DNA of 52,940 nt from Lentisphaeria bacterium (lineage in GTDB: Bacteria > Verrucomicrobiota > Lentisphaeria > Victivallales > Victivallaceae): positions 1 to 52,940 of the forward strand of contig JAFTJQ010000071.1 in the NCBI GenBank assembly GCA_017456285.1, in the 5' to 3' direction. Below the pieces are notes generated by a model that saw nothing but the letters and a program-made list of their open reading frames with translations, searched no databases and was not told the origin of the DNA. Below, piece by piece: positions 35,015 through 44,186 of this stretch. A program made the translations under genes and the position numbers. The stretch's first letter is position 1, and every line of letters starts with the position of its first letter.

Positions 35015-36169
35015 TTAGTGTTTTCTGCTTAAGTAGGCAACGCTTAAAGCGAGGATGTAGAAACTTACCACGATTTTAATCGCCTTGTCCACTCCGAAGT
35101 ATTCAATGGGCCCGCCTAAAAGCAGGAAAATTACTGCCGCAACGCCCCAAGAACCGCCGACCATAACCCCCATTTTTACGCCGATAGGGAGTCTCGTGTG
35201 AGCAAATCTCGCCAGCACCACCAACAGCGGTAAACTTGAACTTACGAACATGCCCGCGAGGAAGATAAAAATGCCTGACCACGGATATTGGCAAGTAAGA
35301 ATGTAGAAAACCAAAAGCGGAATTCCAATTGCCATTGAACTCATAATGATATTGGGAATCGGATATTTTTTAGAGAGATAACCGCCCCCGAATGACCCTA
35401 AAGCCGACCCTAAACCGAAAAGCAATGCCATAACTCCGCCGTATTTAAGCGAAAATCCCATGCTTTCATAGAGATAAGTCGGCAGAAGTGCCTGTAAAAT
35501 AGTTGCACCGATGTTGAGCAATAATGCAATTAAATAGAGTTGCGGAAATGTCCAAGTATAATCCGCTCCTTGATTGGAAGATTTAGTTTCATTTTTGTTG
35601 CGGTCGGTAATAAGAACAATATCGGCACTTTTCAGACAGAAAATTGTCAGGAGCAGCGGCAATATTAATAGCCACAAGGCAGAAAAACTTATTCCCTCCA
35701 CGATTAAAGCCCCGACCAGCGGACCTGCAGAAAATCCGAAAAATCCGACCATCATAAAGGCGGAAGTTGCCGTCGCTACATTAATATCTTCAATCCCCAT
35801 TGCCCCTCGCAACCCTTCAGGATGAACTGCGGCAGTTCCGATGCCGAAAATAATTGCAAAAAGCAACAAGATTGCAAAAGGTGTATCTTTCGGCAAAACT
35901 CCGAGTAGGGCGATCATCATCAAAAGACATAATCCGACATAGAGGAAAAATGGTTTTTGCGACCGTTTTCTCATGTTGCCGATAGCGATTTGGAAAAAGT
36001 TACTGCTTATTGAGCGGGTTGCCAGGAAAATAACTCCGAGTTTCAACCCGATTCCGAAGTGTTCGCGGACACAAGGAAGCACGCCTGACAGCACTCCGCC
36101 GATCATATCCGCAAAAAAGTGTATCATCATCAAAGTTGTTAATTGCCAAATACCACTTACTTTTTTCAT
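35015..36169 (-). CDS. MFS transporter, fosmidomycin-resistance (Fsr)-like
   Basis: The 384-residue membrane protein has about 12 hydrophobic segments. The N-terminus (LTTLMMIHFFADMIGGVLSGVLPC) and LATRSISSNFFQIAIGNMRKR fit the Fsr-type branch of the major facilitator superfamily. The substrate is unknown and the gene should not be read as a resistance gene. It is probably cotranscribed with mnmE. Confidence 0.75.
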   Translation of the reverse strand: MKKVSGIWQLTTLMMIHFFADMIGGVLSGVLPCVREHFGIGLKLGVIFLATRSISSNFFQIAIGNMRKRSQKPFFLYVGLCLLMMIALLGVLPKDTPFAILLLFAIIFGIGTAAVHPEGLRGAMGIEDINVATATSAFMMVGFFGFSAGPLVGALIVEGISFSALWLLILPLLLTIFCLKSADIVLITDRNKNETKSSNQGADYTWTFPQLYLIALLLNIGATILQALLPTYLYESMGFSLKYGGVMALLFGLGSALGSFGGGYLSKKYPIPNIIMSSMAIGIPLLVFYILTCQYPWSGIFIFLAGMFVSSSLPLLVVLARFAHTRLPIGVKMGVMVGGSWGVAAVIFLLLGGPIEYFGVDKAIKIVVSFYILALSVAYLSRKH

Positions 36170-36346
36170 TTGTCTTCCTATTTTTTTGATTAAATTTTTT
36201 CTTGTCTATAAATATAGCATATTTTTGTTAAAATTCTATAAAAATTATCATATCTTATGGATTTTATTGAAAAAATTCCGGTTATTTCATGAAATTAAGG
36301 TGTCGGACGGGGAGAATACTCAATTCGTCTTCACCCATTCTTGCGT

Positions 36347-37228
36347 CTATTTGCTGAATTTCGGTCGATGGTTGGCTAATTTTTGTCGTTTTATCGAATC
36401 GGTGATGAACTTACAGCAAGCATCACTCACGCTCCAATCGATAAATTTATTAAGGATATAACTCTCTCCAACTTCTGACAAATGCAGCATGTCTTTATCA
36501 TAAAATCGGTAGTCCCTTAACTCATCATGGGCAATTTCATACGCAGGAAAATAGACTGCTTGACTTGGAAAATCCATCAAGGCTTCATGGATTCCGCTCA
36601 ATAAATTTGCCTTGCTTCGGCTGTTAAGCACTAAATTACCGGGATAATGACGTATCGGCGACAAACTCACGATAACTCGGCACTTCGGATTAAAGGTAAA
36701 AACCGCTCTCAAAATGTTTCGCAAAAGTCGGCAATTCTCTGTACTTGAGAGAATTTCAACTTGAAATTCATTGTTATTCTCTTTGTGGCAATTTCCGACG
36801 ATTTTATCAAGTTTCAAATGGCGATAAACCACACTGCTTGAGGGAGTAAGAATTAGATAATCTGCTTGCAAAAGTTGTTCCCGAAACTCCGCAAGCATCT
36901 GATTGGCAGAACTTAAAACCTCATTAACTGAATCTCCGCCGAAAATTCCGTGGTGACTCCACAAAATATAGCGGTCATTGACGCAATCGACCTCATCAGA
37001 AATAAATTTTTTATTTGTTAGTACCCGCTCGATAATTTCATTCATTGAATGGAGATTATAGATAAGCCCCGATGGGTTAATCGCAACGCTCATGCCGGCT
37101 TCACGCAACGAAGTTAAAAATTTCTCGGCAAAACATGAACCGATCCCTGCCAAAACTGAATTTTTTTCAATTTTAGCAAATGGAAATTTATCAAGTTTAA
37201 TTTCGGTAAAAAATTTTTTCAGTTCCAT
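36347..37228 (-). CDS. GSCFA domain protein
   Basis: The 293-residue protein carries the name-giving motif IGSCFAEKF near residue 30, followed by NPSGLIYN and LTPSSSVVYR, and VSLSPIRHYPGNLVLNSRSK later. GSCFA proteins are GDSL-like hydrolase relatives of unknown substrate. There is no signal peptide. The 177-base gap before the MFS gene is AT-rich, without a clear feature. Confidence 0.85.
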   Translation of the reverse strand: MELKKFFTEIKLDKFPFAKIEKNSVLAGIGSCFAEKFLTSLREAGMSVAINPSGLIYNLHSMNEIIERVLTNKKFISDEVDCVNDRYILWSHHGIFGGDSVNEVLSSANQMLAEFREQLLQADYLILTPSSSVVYRHLKLDKIVGNCHKENNNEFQVEILSSTENCRLLRNILRAVFTFNPKCRVIVSLSPIRHYPGNLVLNSRSKANLLSGIHEALMDFPSQAVYFPAYEIAHDELRDYRFYDKDMLHLSEVGESYILNKFIDWSVSDACCKFITDSIKRQKLANHRPKFSK

Positions 37229-37245
37229 AGTTCCGCCTTAAAATA

Positions 37246-37274
37246 AAATTCACCCACAGCCGAAAACTGTGGGT
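37246..37274 (-). terminator. Probable terminator of the FabK-like gene
   Basis: ACCCACAG (37252-37259) and CTGTGGGT (37267-37274) form a stem. On the minus strand it is followed by a T-rich but broken tail. Confidence 0.5.
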
Positions 37275-37296
37275 AAATTATCTTTAACTAATGATT

Positions 37297-38322
37297 TTAT
37301 GCCAATATTTTGGTAATATCGCACAGAGTTTTTTCGCCATCATCAAGCAGTTCAGCGACTAATTCACGAATCGGCACAACCTTATCGACCAATCCGACAG
37401 ACTGACCTGCCATGAGTGAACCGTAATCAATATCGCCCTCAACTGCGGCACGACGAAGCGCACCCATCCAGTATTTTTCAACCTCTTCCTGGGCATCAGC
37501 ACGGTGAATTGTACCTGCTTCCATGCCCTTAAGCAACTCAAGCTGGAGTTTGCCGAAGTTGTCCATTCCTTTATTACGCAAAGCACGAACCGCCACTACG
37601 GGGAGTTTGGAATCGTACTGCGGAGTTGAGATCGCATCACGGGCATTTGCACGGATAAAGACATCTTTGAACTTCTTATGCACGTTGGCTTCTTCGGTCA
37701 TTACGAAGCGAGTTCCTAATTGAACTCCTGCCGCACCCATAAGCAAAGCATGTGCCATCATTTTGCCTGTTGACATACCGCCTGCCATGAACATCGGAAT
37801 CTGATCGCTGAATTTGTAAAGCACCTGCTGCATTAAAATCACACTTGAGACGTGTCCGATGTGACCGCCTGCTTCGCTGCCCTCCAGAATAATTCCGTCC
37901 GCTCCGAACTTGATCATGCGTTCAGCGATTGAAACGGTTGATGCGAAGCAAAGCACCTTTGCACCGGTAGCTTTTGCCGCTTCGACCTCTTTTTCTTTCG
38001 GAAAACTTCCTGCAAAAATGATGTAAGGCACATCCATATCCTTGATCATTGCCAAATGCTCTTTGTAAGCAGGAGCAATCGTGATCAAATTCACCGCAAA
38101 GGGCTTATCGGTCAGACGTTTGGTTTCCGCGATATAATTTTGCAACACTTCAGTCGGAGCATTTCCGCCTGCCAGACAGCCGAAGCAATCATGATTAGCA
38201 ACGGCGGCAACCAATTTCGGTTCGCTGATCCAAGTCATTGCGCCGCAAAGAATCGGATATTTAACTCCGAGGAAATCACTTCCCCGTTTCATCAATTTTG
38301 TTAATTTCTCATGATTTCCCAT
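37297..38322 (-). CDS. FabK-like flavin enoyl-ACP reductase / nitronate monooxygenase family
   Basis: The 341-residue TIM-barrel flavoprotein shows YPILCGAMTWISEPKLVAAV, GADGIILEGSEAGGHIG, and MAGGMSTGKMMAHALLMGAAGVQLGTRF with the FMN-binding glycines. The family includes enoyl-ACP reductase II (FabK) and nitronate monooxygenase, which are hard to separate by eye. No other enoyl reductase is visible here. I chose the ATG at 38322 (MGNHEKLTK) because AAAGGAAAGGAA lies just upstream; a frame back to 38379 lacks this. A FabK role would complete a fatty acid pathway with fabF and accBC. Confidence 0.7.
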   Translation of the reverse strand: MGNHEKLTKLMKRGSDFLGVKYPILCGAMTWISEPKLVAAVANHDCFGCLAGGNAPTEVLQNYIAETKRLTDKPFAVNLITIAPAYKEHLAMIKDMDVPYIIFAGSFPKEKEVEAAKATGAKVLCFASTVSIAERMIKFGADGIILEGSEAGGHIGHVSSVILMQQVLYKFSDQIPMFMAGGMSTGKMMAHALLMGAAGVQLGTRFVMTEEANVHKKFKDVFIRANARDAISTPQYDSKLPVVAVRALRNKGMDNFGKLQLELLKGMEAGTIHRADAQEEVEKYWMGALRRAAVEGDIDYGSLMAGQSVGLVDKVVPIRELVAELLDDGEKTLCDITKILA

Positions 38323-38392
38323 AATAAATTCCTTTCCTTTATTCAGAGGATTTCCCCCTCCTGCTGCAATAAATTCCAAGTTTTATTACAGT

Positions 38393-39709
38393 TTAGCCTC
38401 TGATGATTGCCAAAATTTCGTCACGCTTTGCGACCATAAGTTCTTCGGTATCAGCCTCAACAATCAAGCGAAGCAGGGGTTCGGTATTTGAAGAACGGAC
38501 ATTAAAATGCCAATTTGCATATTCTGAACTGAAACCATCAAGTTCATAGGTGTAACCATCAGCATATTTTGCTTTGATTGCCGCCAAAATCGGTTTGACA
38601 TCAGCAACTTTTGAATTGATCTCGCCGCTTGAGAAATACTTGCACAAGGGAGCAACCATTTCTGAAACTTTTTTGCCGCTTTTGCAGACCAAATTAGCCA
38701 AGCGAATGAATGCCAAGCCCTGTGATTCAGCGGTAAAGTTTTCTTTGAAGTAATAGTGTCCTGATAACTCACCTGCGAAAACCGCATCATTTTCACGCAT
38801 CTGATTTTTGATGAAAGCGTGACCGACACGAGACATGATAGCACGACCGCCATTGTCCTCGATACACTCTTTAACCGCTTTGCTGCTGCGGAGGTCATAA
38901 AGAATTGTCGCACCCTTGTTTTCACTCAAAATATCCTGTGCAATCAAGGCTGTGAATAAGTCCATCGGAATAATTTCACCTTTGTCATCAATGAAACCGC
39001 AACGGTCAGCATCGCCGTCAAAGGCAGCTCCGAAATCGGCACCGACTTCGACAACCTTTTTGCGAATATTGTCCAAAGTTGCAGTGTGCAAAGGATTTGC
39101 TTCGTGATTCGGGAAAGTTCCGTCAAGTTCTTCATACATCGGAACGATGTCGAAAAGTTTACGGATTCCGGCAATTTCGTAACTGCCCATAGAGTTTGCA
39201 AAGTCGCAAACGATTTTGAGTTTGCGGTCAACTTTGACAAATTTATTCAAAAATTCACCGTACTCTTTTGAGATGTCATAAGTAGAAATTGTACCTGCTT
39301 TATCGACCTTGCTGAATGCTTTTGTTTCAACGATTTTTTCAATATCTTTGATTCCGGTTGCTCCGCTGATCGGCACTGCATTTGCAATACAGAGTTTGCA
39401 GCCATTCCATTCGCCGGGGTTGTGGCTCGCGGTGATCATAATTGACCCGTCGGCTTTGAGAGTGCCATTAGCGAAATAAGACATCGGGGTTGAGCAAAGA
39501 CCGATATCAATTACATCTGCTCCCTGCATGGTGATACCTTTTGAAAGTCCCTCAAAAATATTTTGTGAGTGGGGACGCATATCACGGCCGATTACCACCT
39601 TTTTTGCTCCGGTAAATTCAATATACGCACGACCGATAAGTTCGGCAATTTCCGCATTAAATTCGGTGGGATAAATTCCTCTGATGTCATAAGCTTTGAA
39701 AATTGACAT
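38393..39709 (-). CDS. manB: Phosphomannomutase/phosphoglucomutase
   Basis: It interconverts hexose 6- and 1-phosphates, feeding nucleotide sugars. The 438-residue protein has the phosphoserine loop TASHNPGEWNG, the metal loop AAFDGDADRCGFID, and the phosphate-binding loop RSSNTEPLLRL. The start is MSIFKAYDIRGIYP. Its product could feed the UDP-sugar pyrophosphorylase at 3502. serS lies 89 bases upstream, and the FabK-like gene 70 bases downstream. Confidence 0.9.
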   Translation of the reverse strand: MSIFKAYDIRGIYPTEFNAEIAELIGRAYIEFTGAKKVVIGRDMRPHSQNIFEGLSKGITMQGADVIDIGLCSTPMSYFANGTLKADGSIMITASHNPGEWNGCKLCIANAVPISGATGIKDIEKIVETKAFSKVDKAGTISTYDISKEYGEFLNKFVKVDRKLKIVCDFANSMGSYEIAGIRKLFDIVPMYEELDGTFPNHEANPLHTATLDNIRKKVVEVGADFGAAFDGDADRCGFIDDKGEIIPMDLFTALIAQDILSENKGATILYDLRSSKAVKECIEDNGGRAIMSRVGHAFIKNQMRENDAVFAGELSGHYYFKENFTAESQGLAFIRLANLVCKSGKKVSEMVAPLCKYFSSGEINSKVADVKPILAAIKAKYADGYTYELDGFSSEYANWHFNVRSSNTEPLLRLIVEADTEELMVAKRDEILAIIRG

Positions 39710-39798
39710 AATTTTTAATCTCCTTAAATCTTAATTATTTATTTTTGAAATAAACCTTGCAAAATTTTTTTAATTTATGCAAGGTTTCATCTAAAAAT

Positions 39799-41046
39799 TT
39801 ATCTCTTTTTAGGTTCAATTTTATCAAATCCGCACAACGGACGGAGAACTTCAGGCACGATAACCGTACCGTCTGCTTGCTGATTATTTTCCAAAATCGC
39901 CACCAATACCCGGTCAGTAACCGCAGTCGCACTGATGGTATGGACATAATCACGGGTATCACCGTCTTTGTAACGAATATTCAAACGGCGAGACTGGAAT
40001 GAGGTTAAGTTGGTATTTGAAGTAACCTCTCTGTAACCGCCGAAGCCTGCAAACCATGCTTCAATATCATATTTCTTGTAACCCGGAGCGCCCATATCAC
40101 CGACGCAAACATTTACGACATGATAAGGAATTCCGAGCTGTTGAAGCAAGTATTCTTCATTCTCCAAGCAGAAGTCATGGTACTTAACAGAGTCTTCAGG
40201 TTTGCAGAAAATAATCTGCTCAACTTTATGGAACTGGTGAACTCGGAAGATTCCCTTGCTTGCTTTGCCGTAACTTCCTGCCTCGGTTCTGAAGCACGGA
40301 GTATAAGCAGTATAGCAAAGCGGCAAATCTTTGCCGTCAAGCACATCATCAGCATGGTAACCGACCAAAGTCTGCTCACTTGTGCCGATCAAAGCAAGTT
40401 CAGTATCCTTGATATTAAAGGTCTGATCCGCAAAAAACGGCAAATATCCTGTTCCGTACAATGTTCTCTCTTTGGCAACACACGGAGTCATAAAAAGAGT
40501 GAAACCCTTGTTTACCAACTGCTGTTGTGTCCAGAAAAATAATGCCTGTGCCAATTGTGCGCCTTTGCCTTTCCAGTAATAGAAACCTGTTTGAGCAACT
40601 TTCGCACCTCTTTGAGTATCAATAATATCCAATAATTCGCCCAACTGCTGGTGGTCACGGACGGGGAAGTCAAAAGTCGGGATAGTTCCGACTTTGCGAA
40701 GTTCCACATTGTCAGTATCATCCAAGCCATTCGGCACATCATCAGCTAATTGATTCGGCAAAAATGCGAGCATTTTCATCAACTTATCCTGAAGTTCATT
40801 CAAGGTATTTTCTTTAGTTCCCAAATCAACTTTAAGTGACTTAACCTGTTCTCTGGCGGCAGGGTTAGTCTGACATTCCTTGCTCAAGCGATTACGTTCA
40901 GCACGGAGTGCATCTACTTCCTGTGCCAACTGGCGACTGCTTTTGTCCAATTCGAGAATGGTATCCAAATTTACGGGACAGCCACGGCGTTCACAAACCT
41001 TTTTGTAATCCTCAAAATGTTCTCTAATAATTCTAATATCAATCAT
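39799..41046 (-). CDS. serS: Seryl-tRNA synthetase
   Basis: The 415-residue class II enzyme has the N-terminal coiled-coil arm (LDKSSRQLAQEVDALRAERN), the motif 2 region FRTEAGSYGKASKGIFRVHQF, and motif 3 near SATAVTDRVLVAILENNQ. Length is normal. It lies 18 bases after the rpiB-glyA fusion; serine is the substrate of both SHMT and this enzyme. Confidence 0.96.
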   Translation of the reverse strand: MIDIRIIREHFEDYKKVCERRGCPVNLDTILELDKSSRQLAQEVDALRAERNRLSKECQTNPAAREQVKSLKVDLGTKENTLNELQDKLMKMLAFLPNQLADDVPNGLDDTDNVELRKVGTIPTFDFPVRDHQQLGELLDIIDTQRGAKVAQTGFYYWKGKGAQLAQALFFWTQQQLVNKGFTLFMTPCVAKERTLYGTGYLPFFADQTFNIKDTELALIGTSEQTLVGYHADDVLDGKDLPLCYTAYTPCFRTEAGSYGKASKGIFRVHQFHKVEQIIFCKPEDSVKYHDFCLENEEYLLQQLGIPYHVVNVCVGDMGAPGYKKYDIEAWFAGFGGYREVTSNTNLTSFQSRRLNIRYKDGDTRDYVHTISATAVTDRVLVAILENNQQADGTVIVPEVLRPLCGFDKIEPKKR

Positions 41047-41064
41047 TTTTTCACCTGTTATATC

Positions 41065-42783
41065 TTAAAATTGCGGAAGCGGGAAATCAGCAACAAAAGC
41101 TTTTACCTCTTCACCGATTGCACGGAGAGCCGCTTCATCATCACAAACTGCTACACTGCGTTCAATAAATTCAGCGATTTTCACCATTTCGGCTTCTTTC
41201 ATGCCGCGAGTGGTAACTGCAGGAGTTCCGATACGGATACCTGAAGTAACGAATGGTTTTTCGGGGTCGAAAGGAATCATATTTTTATTAACAGTGATTC
41301 TTGCCAAGTCAAGTGCATTTGCAACGACTTTGCCGGTAACCCCTTTGGGACGAAGGTCAACCAGCATCAAGTGGTTATCAGTTCCGCCTGAAACAATACG
41401 GAAACCACGTTTTGCCAACTCATCAGCCAATTTAGCGGCATTGAGTTTGACCTGTTTCTGATACTCTTTGAAACTGTCGCTCATTGCTTCGGCGAAACAG
41501 ATTGCTTTAGCAGCGATGACGTGTTCCAACGGGCCGCCCTGCATACCCGGGAAGACTTTTGAATTAATCGCTTTAATATGCTCTTCTTTGCACAAAATCA
41601 AACCTGAACGAGGACCGCGGAGAGTTTTGTGAGTAGTAGTAGTAACTACATCCGCATAGGGTACGGGACTCGGATGAAGTCCGGCTGCAACCAAACCTGC
41701 GATGTGTGCCATATCGACAAAAAGTTTAGCGCCGACTTTATCGGCAATTTCACGCAAACGCTTAAAGTCAATTACTCTCGGATAAGCACTTGCACCTGCA
41801 ACGATTAATTTTGGGTTGTTTCCAACTGCCAAACGTTCAACTTCATCATAATCAATGACTTCAGTCTCCTGTGAAACGCCGTAAGCAACGATATTGTAGA
41901 GAGAACCTGAGAAGTTCATCGGGTGACCGTGAGTTAAGTGACCGCCATGATCCAAACTCATTGCCAAAACTGTATCGCCCGGCTGAATCAATGCCATATA
42001 AACTGCCATATTAGCCTGTGAACCCGCATGGGGCTGTACGTTTGCCGCTTCAGCACCGAAAAGTTTGCAGGCGCGATCAATAGCAATCTGCTCAATTCGG
42101 TCGATAAATTCACAACCGTTGTAATAACGTTTTCCGGGATAACCCTCGGCATATTTGTTGGTCAAAACTGAACCTTGAGCGGCACGAACCGCACATGAAG
42201 TAAAGTTTTCTGAAGCAATAAGTTCGATTCCGTCAGACTGGCGAGCTGCTTCTTGGTCAATCAAAGCTGCAATTTCCGGGTCTTTAGCACGGATTGCTGC
42301 AATATCATCATAGGTCTGCTTCTCCAATTTGGTCAAACGGCGTGAATGACGTTCTTCTTTGCTGTAAGGAGTTGAAAACCAAGCTTTTGCGATTTTGCAT
42401 GCCGCAGCGGTGTCAAGTTTGTCGCCTGCAAGCACTAAACAGTTACTGCCGTTGTGGTTACGACTTTTGACAGCAGTTTCTTCATCTAAAGCAACTACCG
42501 AACGAACTCCGTGGAATCTATTTGCTACAATATTCATACCGACGCCTGAACGGCAGATAAGAATTGCTGCATTGCACTCTCCCGATACAATTGCTTTGGC
42601 AGCCTTTGCACCGAAATCGCAATAATCATCATCGCAATTCATCTCGTATGGACCGTAATCCACATAATCAATTTTTTCTGCTTCGAGGAATTTGATTAAT
42701 TCTTTTTTCATCTCGAATCCGCCGTGGTCAGTACCGATGGCTACTTTCAACTTGCTGTCATAAAAATCTACAACATTTTCCAT
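41065..42783 (-). CDS. glyA: Fused ribose-5-phosphate isomerase B / serine hydroxymethyltransferase
   Basis: One 572-residue reading frame holds two enzymes. Residues about 10-150 are RpiB, which interconverts ribose 5-phosphate and ribulose 5-phosphate: [31 protein letters not shown] (catalytic Cys near 77) and [14 protein letters not shown] (His near 110). Most RpiB proteins have Gly after this Cys; here it is Arg. Residues about 157-572 are a complete SHMT, making glycine and methylene-tetrahydrofolate from serine: [23 protein letters not shown], and the PLP Lys in [14 protein letters not shown]. No stop or frame change lies between them. In Bacillus the separate genes ywlE, rpiB and glyA are neighbours, which matches this locus. 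Confidence 0.93.
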   Translation of the reverse strand: MENVVDFYDSKLKVAIGTDHGGFEMKKELIKFLEAEKIDYVDYGPYEMNCDDDYCDFGAKAAKAIVSGECNAAILICRSGVGMNIVANRFHGVRSVVALDEETAVKSRNHNGSNCLVLAGDKLDTAAACKIAKAWFSTPYSKEERHSRRLTKLEKQTYDDIAAIRAKDPEIAALIDQEAARQSDGIELIASENFTSCAVRAAQGSVLTNKYAEGYPGKRYYNGCEFIDRIEQIAIDRACKLFGAEAANVQPHAGSQANMAVYMALIQPGDTVLAMSLDHGGHLTHGHPMNFSGSLYNIVAYGVSQETEVIDYDEVERLAVGNNPKLIVAGASAYPRVIDFKRLREIADKVGAKLFVDMAHIAGLVAAGLHPSPVPYADVVTTTTHKTLRGPRSGLILCKEEHIKAINSKVFPGMQGGPLEHVIAAKAICFAEAMSDSFKEYQKQVKLNAAKLADELAKRGFRIVSGGTDNHLMLVDLRPKGVTGKVVANALDLARITVNKNMIPFDPEKPFVTSGIRIGTPAVTTRGMKEAEMVKIAEFIERSVAVCDDEAALRAIGEEVKAFVADFPLPQF

Positions 42784-42816
42784 GATAAACCTCCTGTTTA
42801 ACTGTTTGTATATTAA

Positions 42817-43263
42817 TTACTTTTGTAAAATTTCATCTATTAACTTATCTAAAGCATTCCGCATTTTCGCAAAGCAATCCCGATAACCGTCAACATTTTC
42901 ACCGTATGGGTCAGGCACGTCAGTTTCAGGTAAATTCGCATACTCCATAAGCAAGCGAATATCGCAAGCAACTCCGAATTGTTCCAGATAATATCTGTGA
43001 GTTCTCGTCATCGCAATTACTAAATTACTGCTTGACAAAAGCTCTTTAGTTACCCTGCGAGAGCTGAAATTCGCCAGTGAACCGCCGAATTCATAGGCAA
43101 CTACTTGAGCTTGTGTGCTTGCCGAAAATCCATTGATTGTACTTAACCCTGCCGATGCCACCTCAATATCGTCTCTTCCTGCCTTTTGCAAAGCGGCTCT
43201 GACATAGGCTTCTGCCATCGGACTTCGGCAACTATTACCGGTACAAACAAATAATATTTTCAT
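42817..43263 (-). CDS. Low-molecular-weight phosphatase, YwlE-like
   Basis: The 148-residue protein has the CX5R active-site loop (FVCTGNSCRSPMAEAY, Cys 7 and Arg 13) and the general acid Asp in VPDPYGENVDGYRDCF. It belongs to the low-molecular-weight tyrosine/arginine phosphatase family. The position two before Arg is Ser, while the arginine phosphatase YwlE has Thr and tyrosine phosphatases have a bulky residue, usually Ile. So specificity is open, and arginine phosphatase is plausible. I chose the ATG at 43263 (MKILFVCTG). It precedes the rpiB-glyA fusion by 33 bases. Confidence 0.88.
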   Translation of the reverse strand: MKILFVCTGNSCRSPMAEAYVRAALQKAGRDDIEVASAGLSTINGFSASTQAQVVAYEFGGSLANFSSRRVTKELLSSSNLVIAMTRTHRYYLEQFGVACDIRLLMEYANLPETDVPDPYGENVDGYRDCFAKMRNALDKLIDEILQK

Positions 43264-43366
43264 ATTTTTCACAATTCCTTTTGAAAAAATGCAATTATGC
43301 AATAAATTAATATATCACACATTACGATAAATTAAAGAAAATTTATGAGAAAAAAGAGAAATATTT

Positions 43367-43987
43367 ATGAAAAAACAGCCACAAGACGATTTTATTGAGA
43401 TTTTAACGGACAAATATCAGCTTTTAAGTCTCGATGAAAGCGACCTGATTCGTGAATTGGATTTGGGTTGCGGAGTCGGGTCATTCACTGCCGCTTTGGC
43501 ACAAAGATACCCCGAACGAAAAATTTTTGCCGCCGATGTGATGATCGGCAGACTTCGTAAACTTGTTAAACGTAATAAACGCATGGATGTCAATAATATG
43601 ACGATTTTGCGAGTTGAAGCCAGAAATTTAATTTCCTACATGTTTCCTGATAATTCATTGGATAGGATTCACTTTCTCTGCCCTGACCCGTGGCCGAAAG
43701 ATCGACACAGAGGGCATCGGGTGCTGGTGAGTGATTTTACTTCGCAAATCCACCGGGTATTGAAAGAGGACGGAGTTTTTCACTTTGCCAGTGATGATGA
43801 AGATTACTATGCAATGGGTAATAATGCACTCCGCATGTCCGGACTTTTCATTGAAGAAGTGCAGCATATCAGCGACATTGCCGATATAAAAAGTGATTTT
43901 GAAGTCCGTTGGCTTGCCGAGGGTAAAAAAGTTCACCATACCGCTTGGCGAAAAATTCCCCGTCCTGCCAAATCAATCGGACATTGA
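43367..43987 (+). CDS. trmB: tRNA (guanine-N7)-methyltransferase
   Basis: It methylates G46 in tRNA using S-adenosylmethionine. The 206-residue protein has ELDLGCGVGSFTAALAQRYP (SAM loop), the family-specific FLCPDPWPKDRHRGHRVL, and a C-terminal region with TAWRK. It is divergent from the phosphatase gene, with a 103-base shared upstream region. Confidence 0.93.
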   Translation: MKKQPQDDFIEILTDKYQLLSLDESDLIRELDLGCGVGSFTAALAQRYPERKIFAADVMIGRLRKLVKRNKRMDVNNMTILRVEARNLISYMFPDNSLDRIHFLCPDPWPKDRHRGHRVLVSDFTSQIHRVLKEDGVFHFASDDEDYYAMGNNALRMSGLFIEEVQHISDIADIKSDFEVRWLAEGKKVHHTAWRKIPRPAKSIGH

Positions 43988-44056
43988 TAAATAATAAAAT
44001 AGTTTAAAAATGCGAATGGGGATGAAAGTAATTTTCAAAAAAAACCATCGAAACTA

Positions 44057-44084
44057 TTGACATTTTAAAATTTAATGCTATAAT
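44057..44084 (+). promoter_or_regulatory. Consensus promoter of pseudopilin 2
   Basis: TTGACA (44057-44062) and TATAAT (44079-44084) have a 16-base spacer, with TGC before the -10. The surrounding ACTATTGACA and CTATAATA context matches the promoter at 18089-18116. Confidence 0.85.
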
Positions 44085-44186
44085 AAATTACAGACTTTAC
44101 ATTGATTGAGGTAACAACTGTCACTTCAAATCATTGTAAAAATCGCCAAAAGAGAGTAATTTTAACAAAACGAAAGGTCAAAAAAA
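44085..44186 (+). promoter_or_regulatory. Conserved 5' leader of pseudopilin 2
   Basis: About 100 bases of untranslated leader separate the promoter from the ATG. From 44114 it matches the inverted cassette at 18146-18261 with few differences. Short pairings are possible (TTAC with GTAA near 44098-44114), but no strong structure is evident. GAAAGG at 44172-44177 is the ribosome binding site. Confidence 0.6.

Noticed and set aside
35015-36169. Reading the Fsr-like transporter as a drug resistance gene
   Set aside because: The similarity is to the family only; the context with mnmE gives no hint of resistance.
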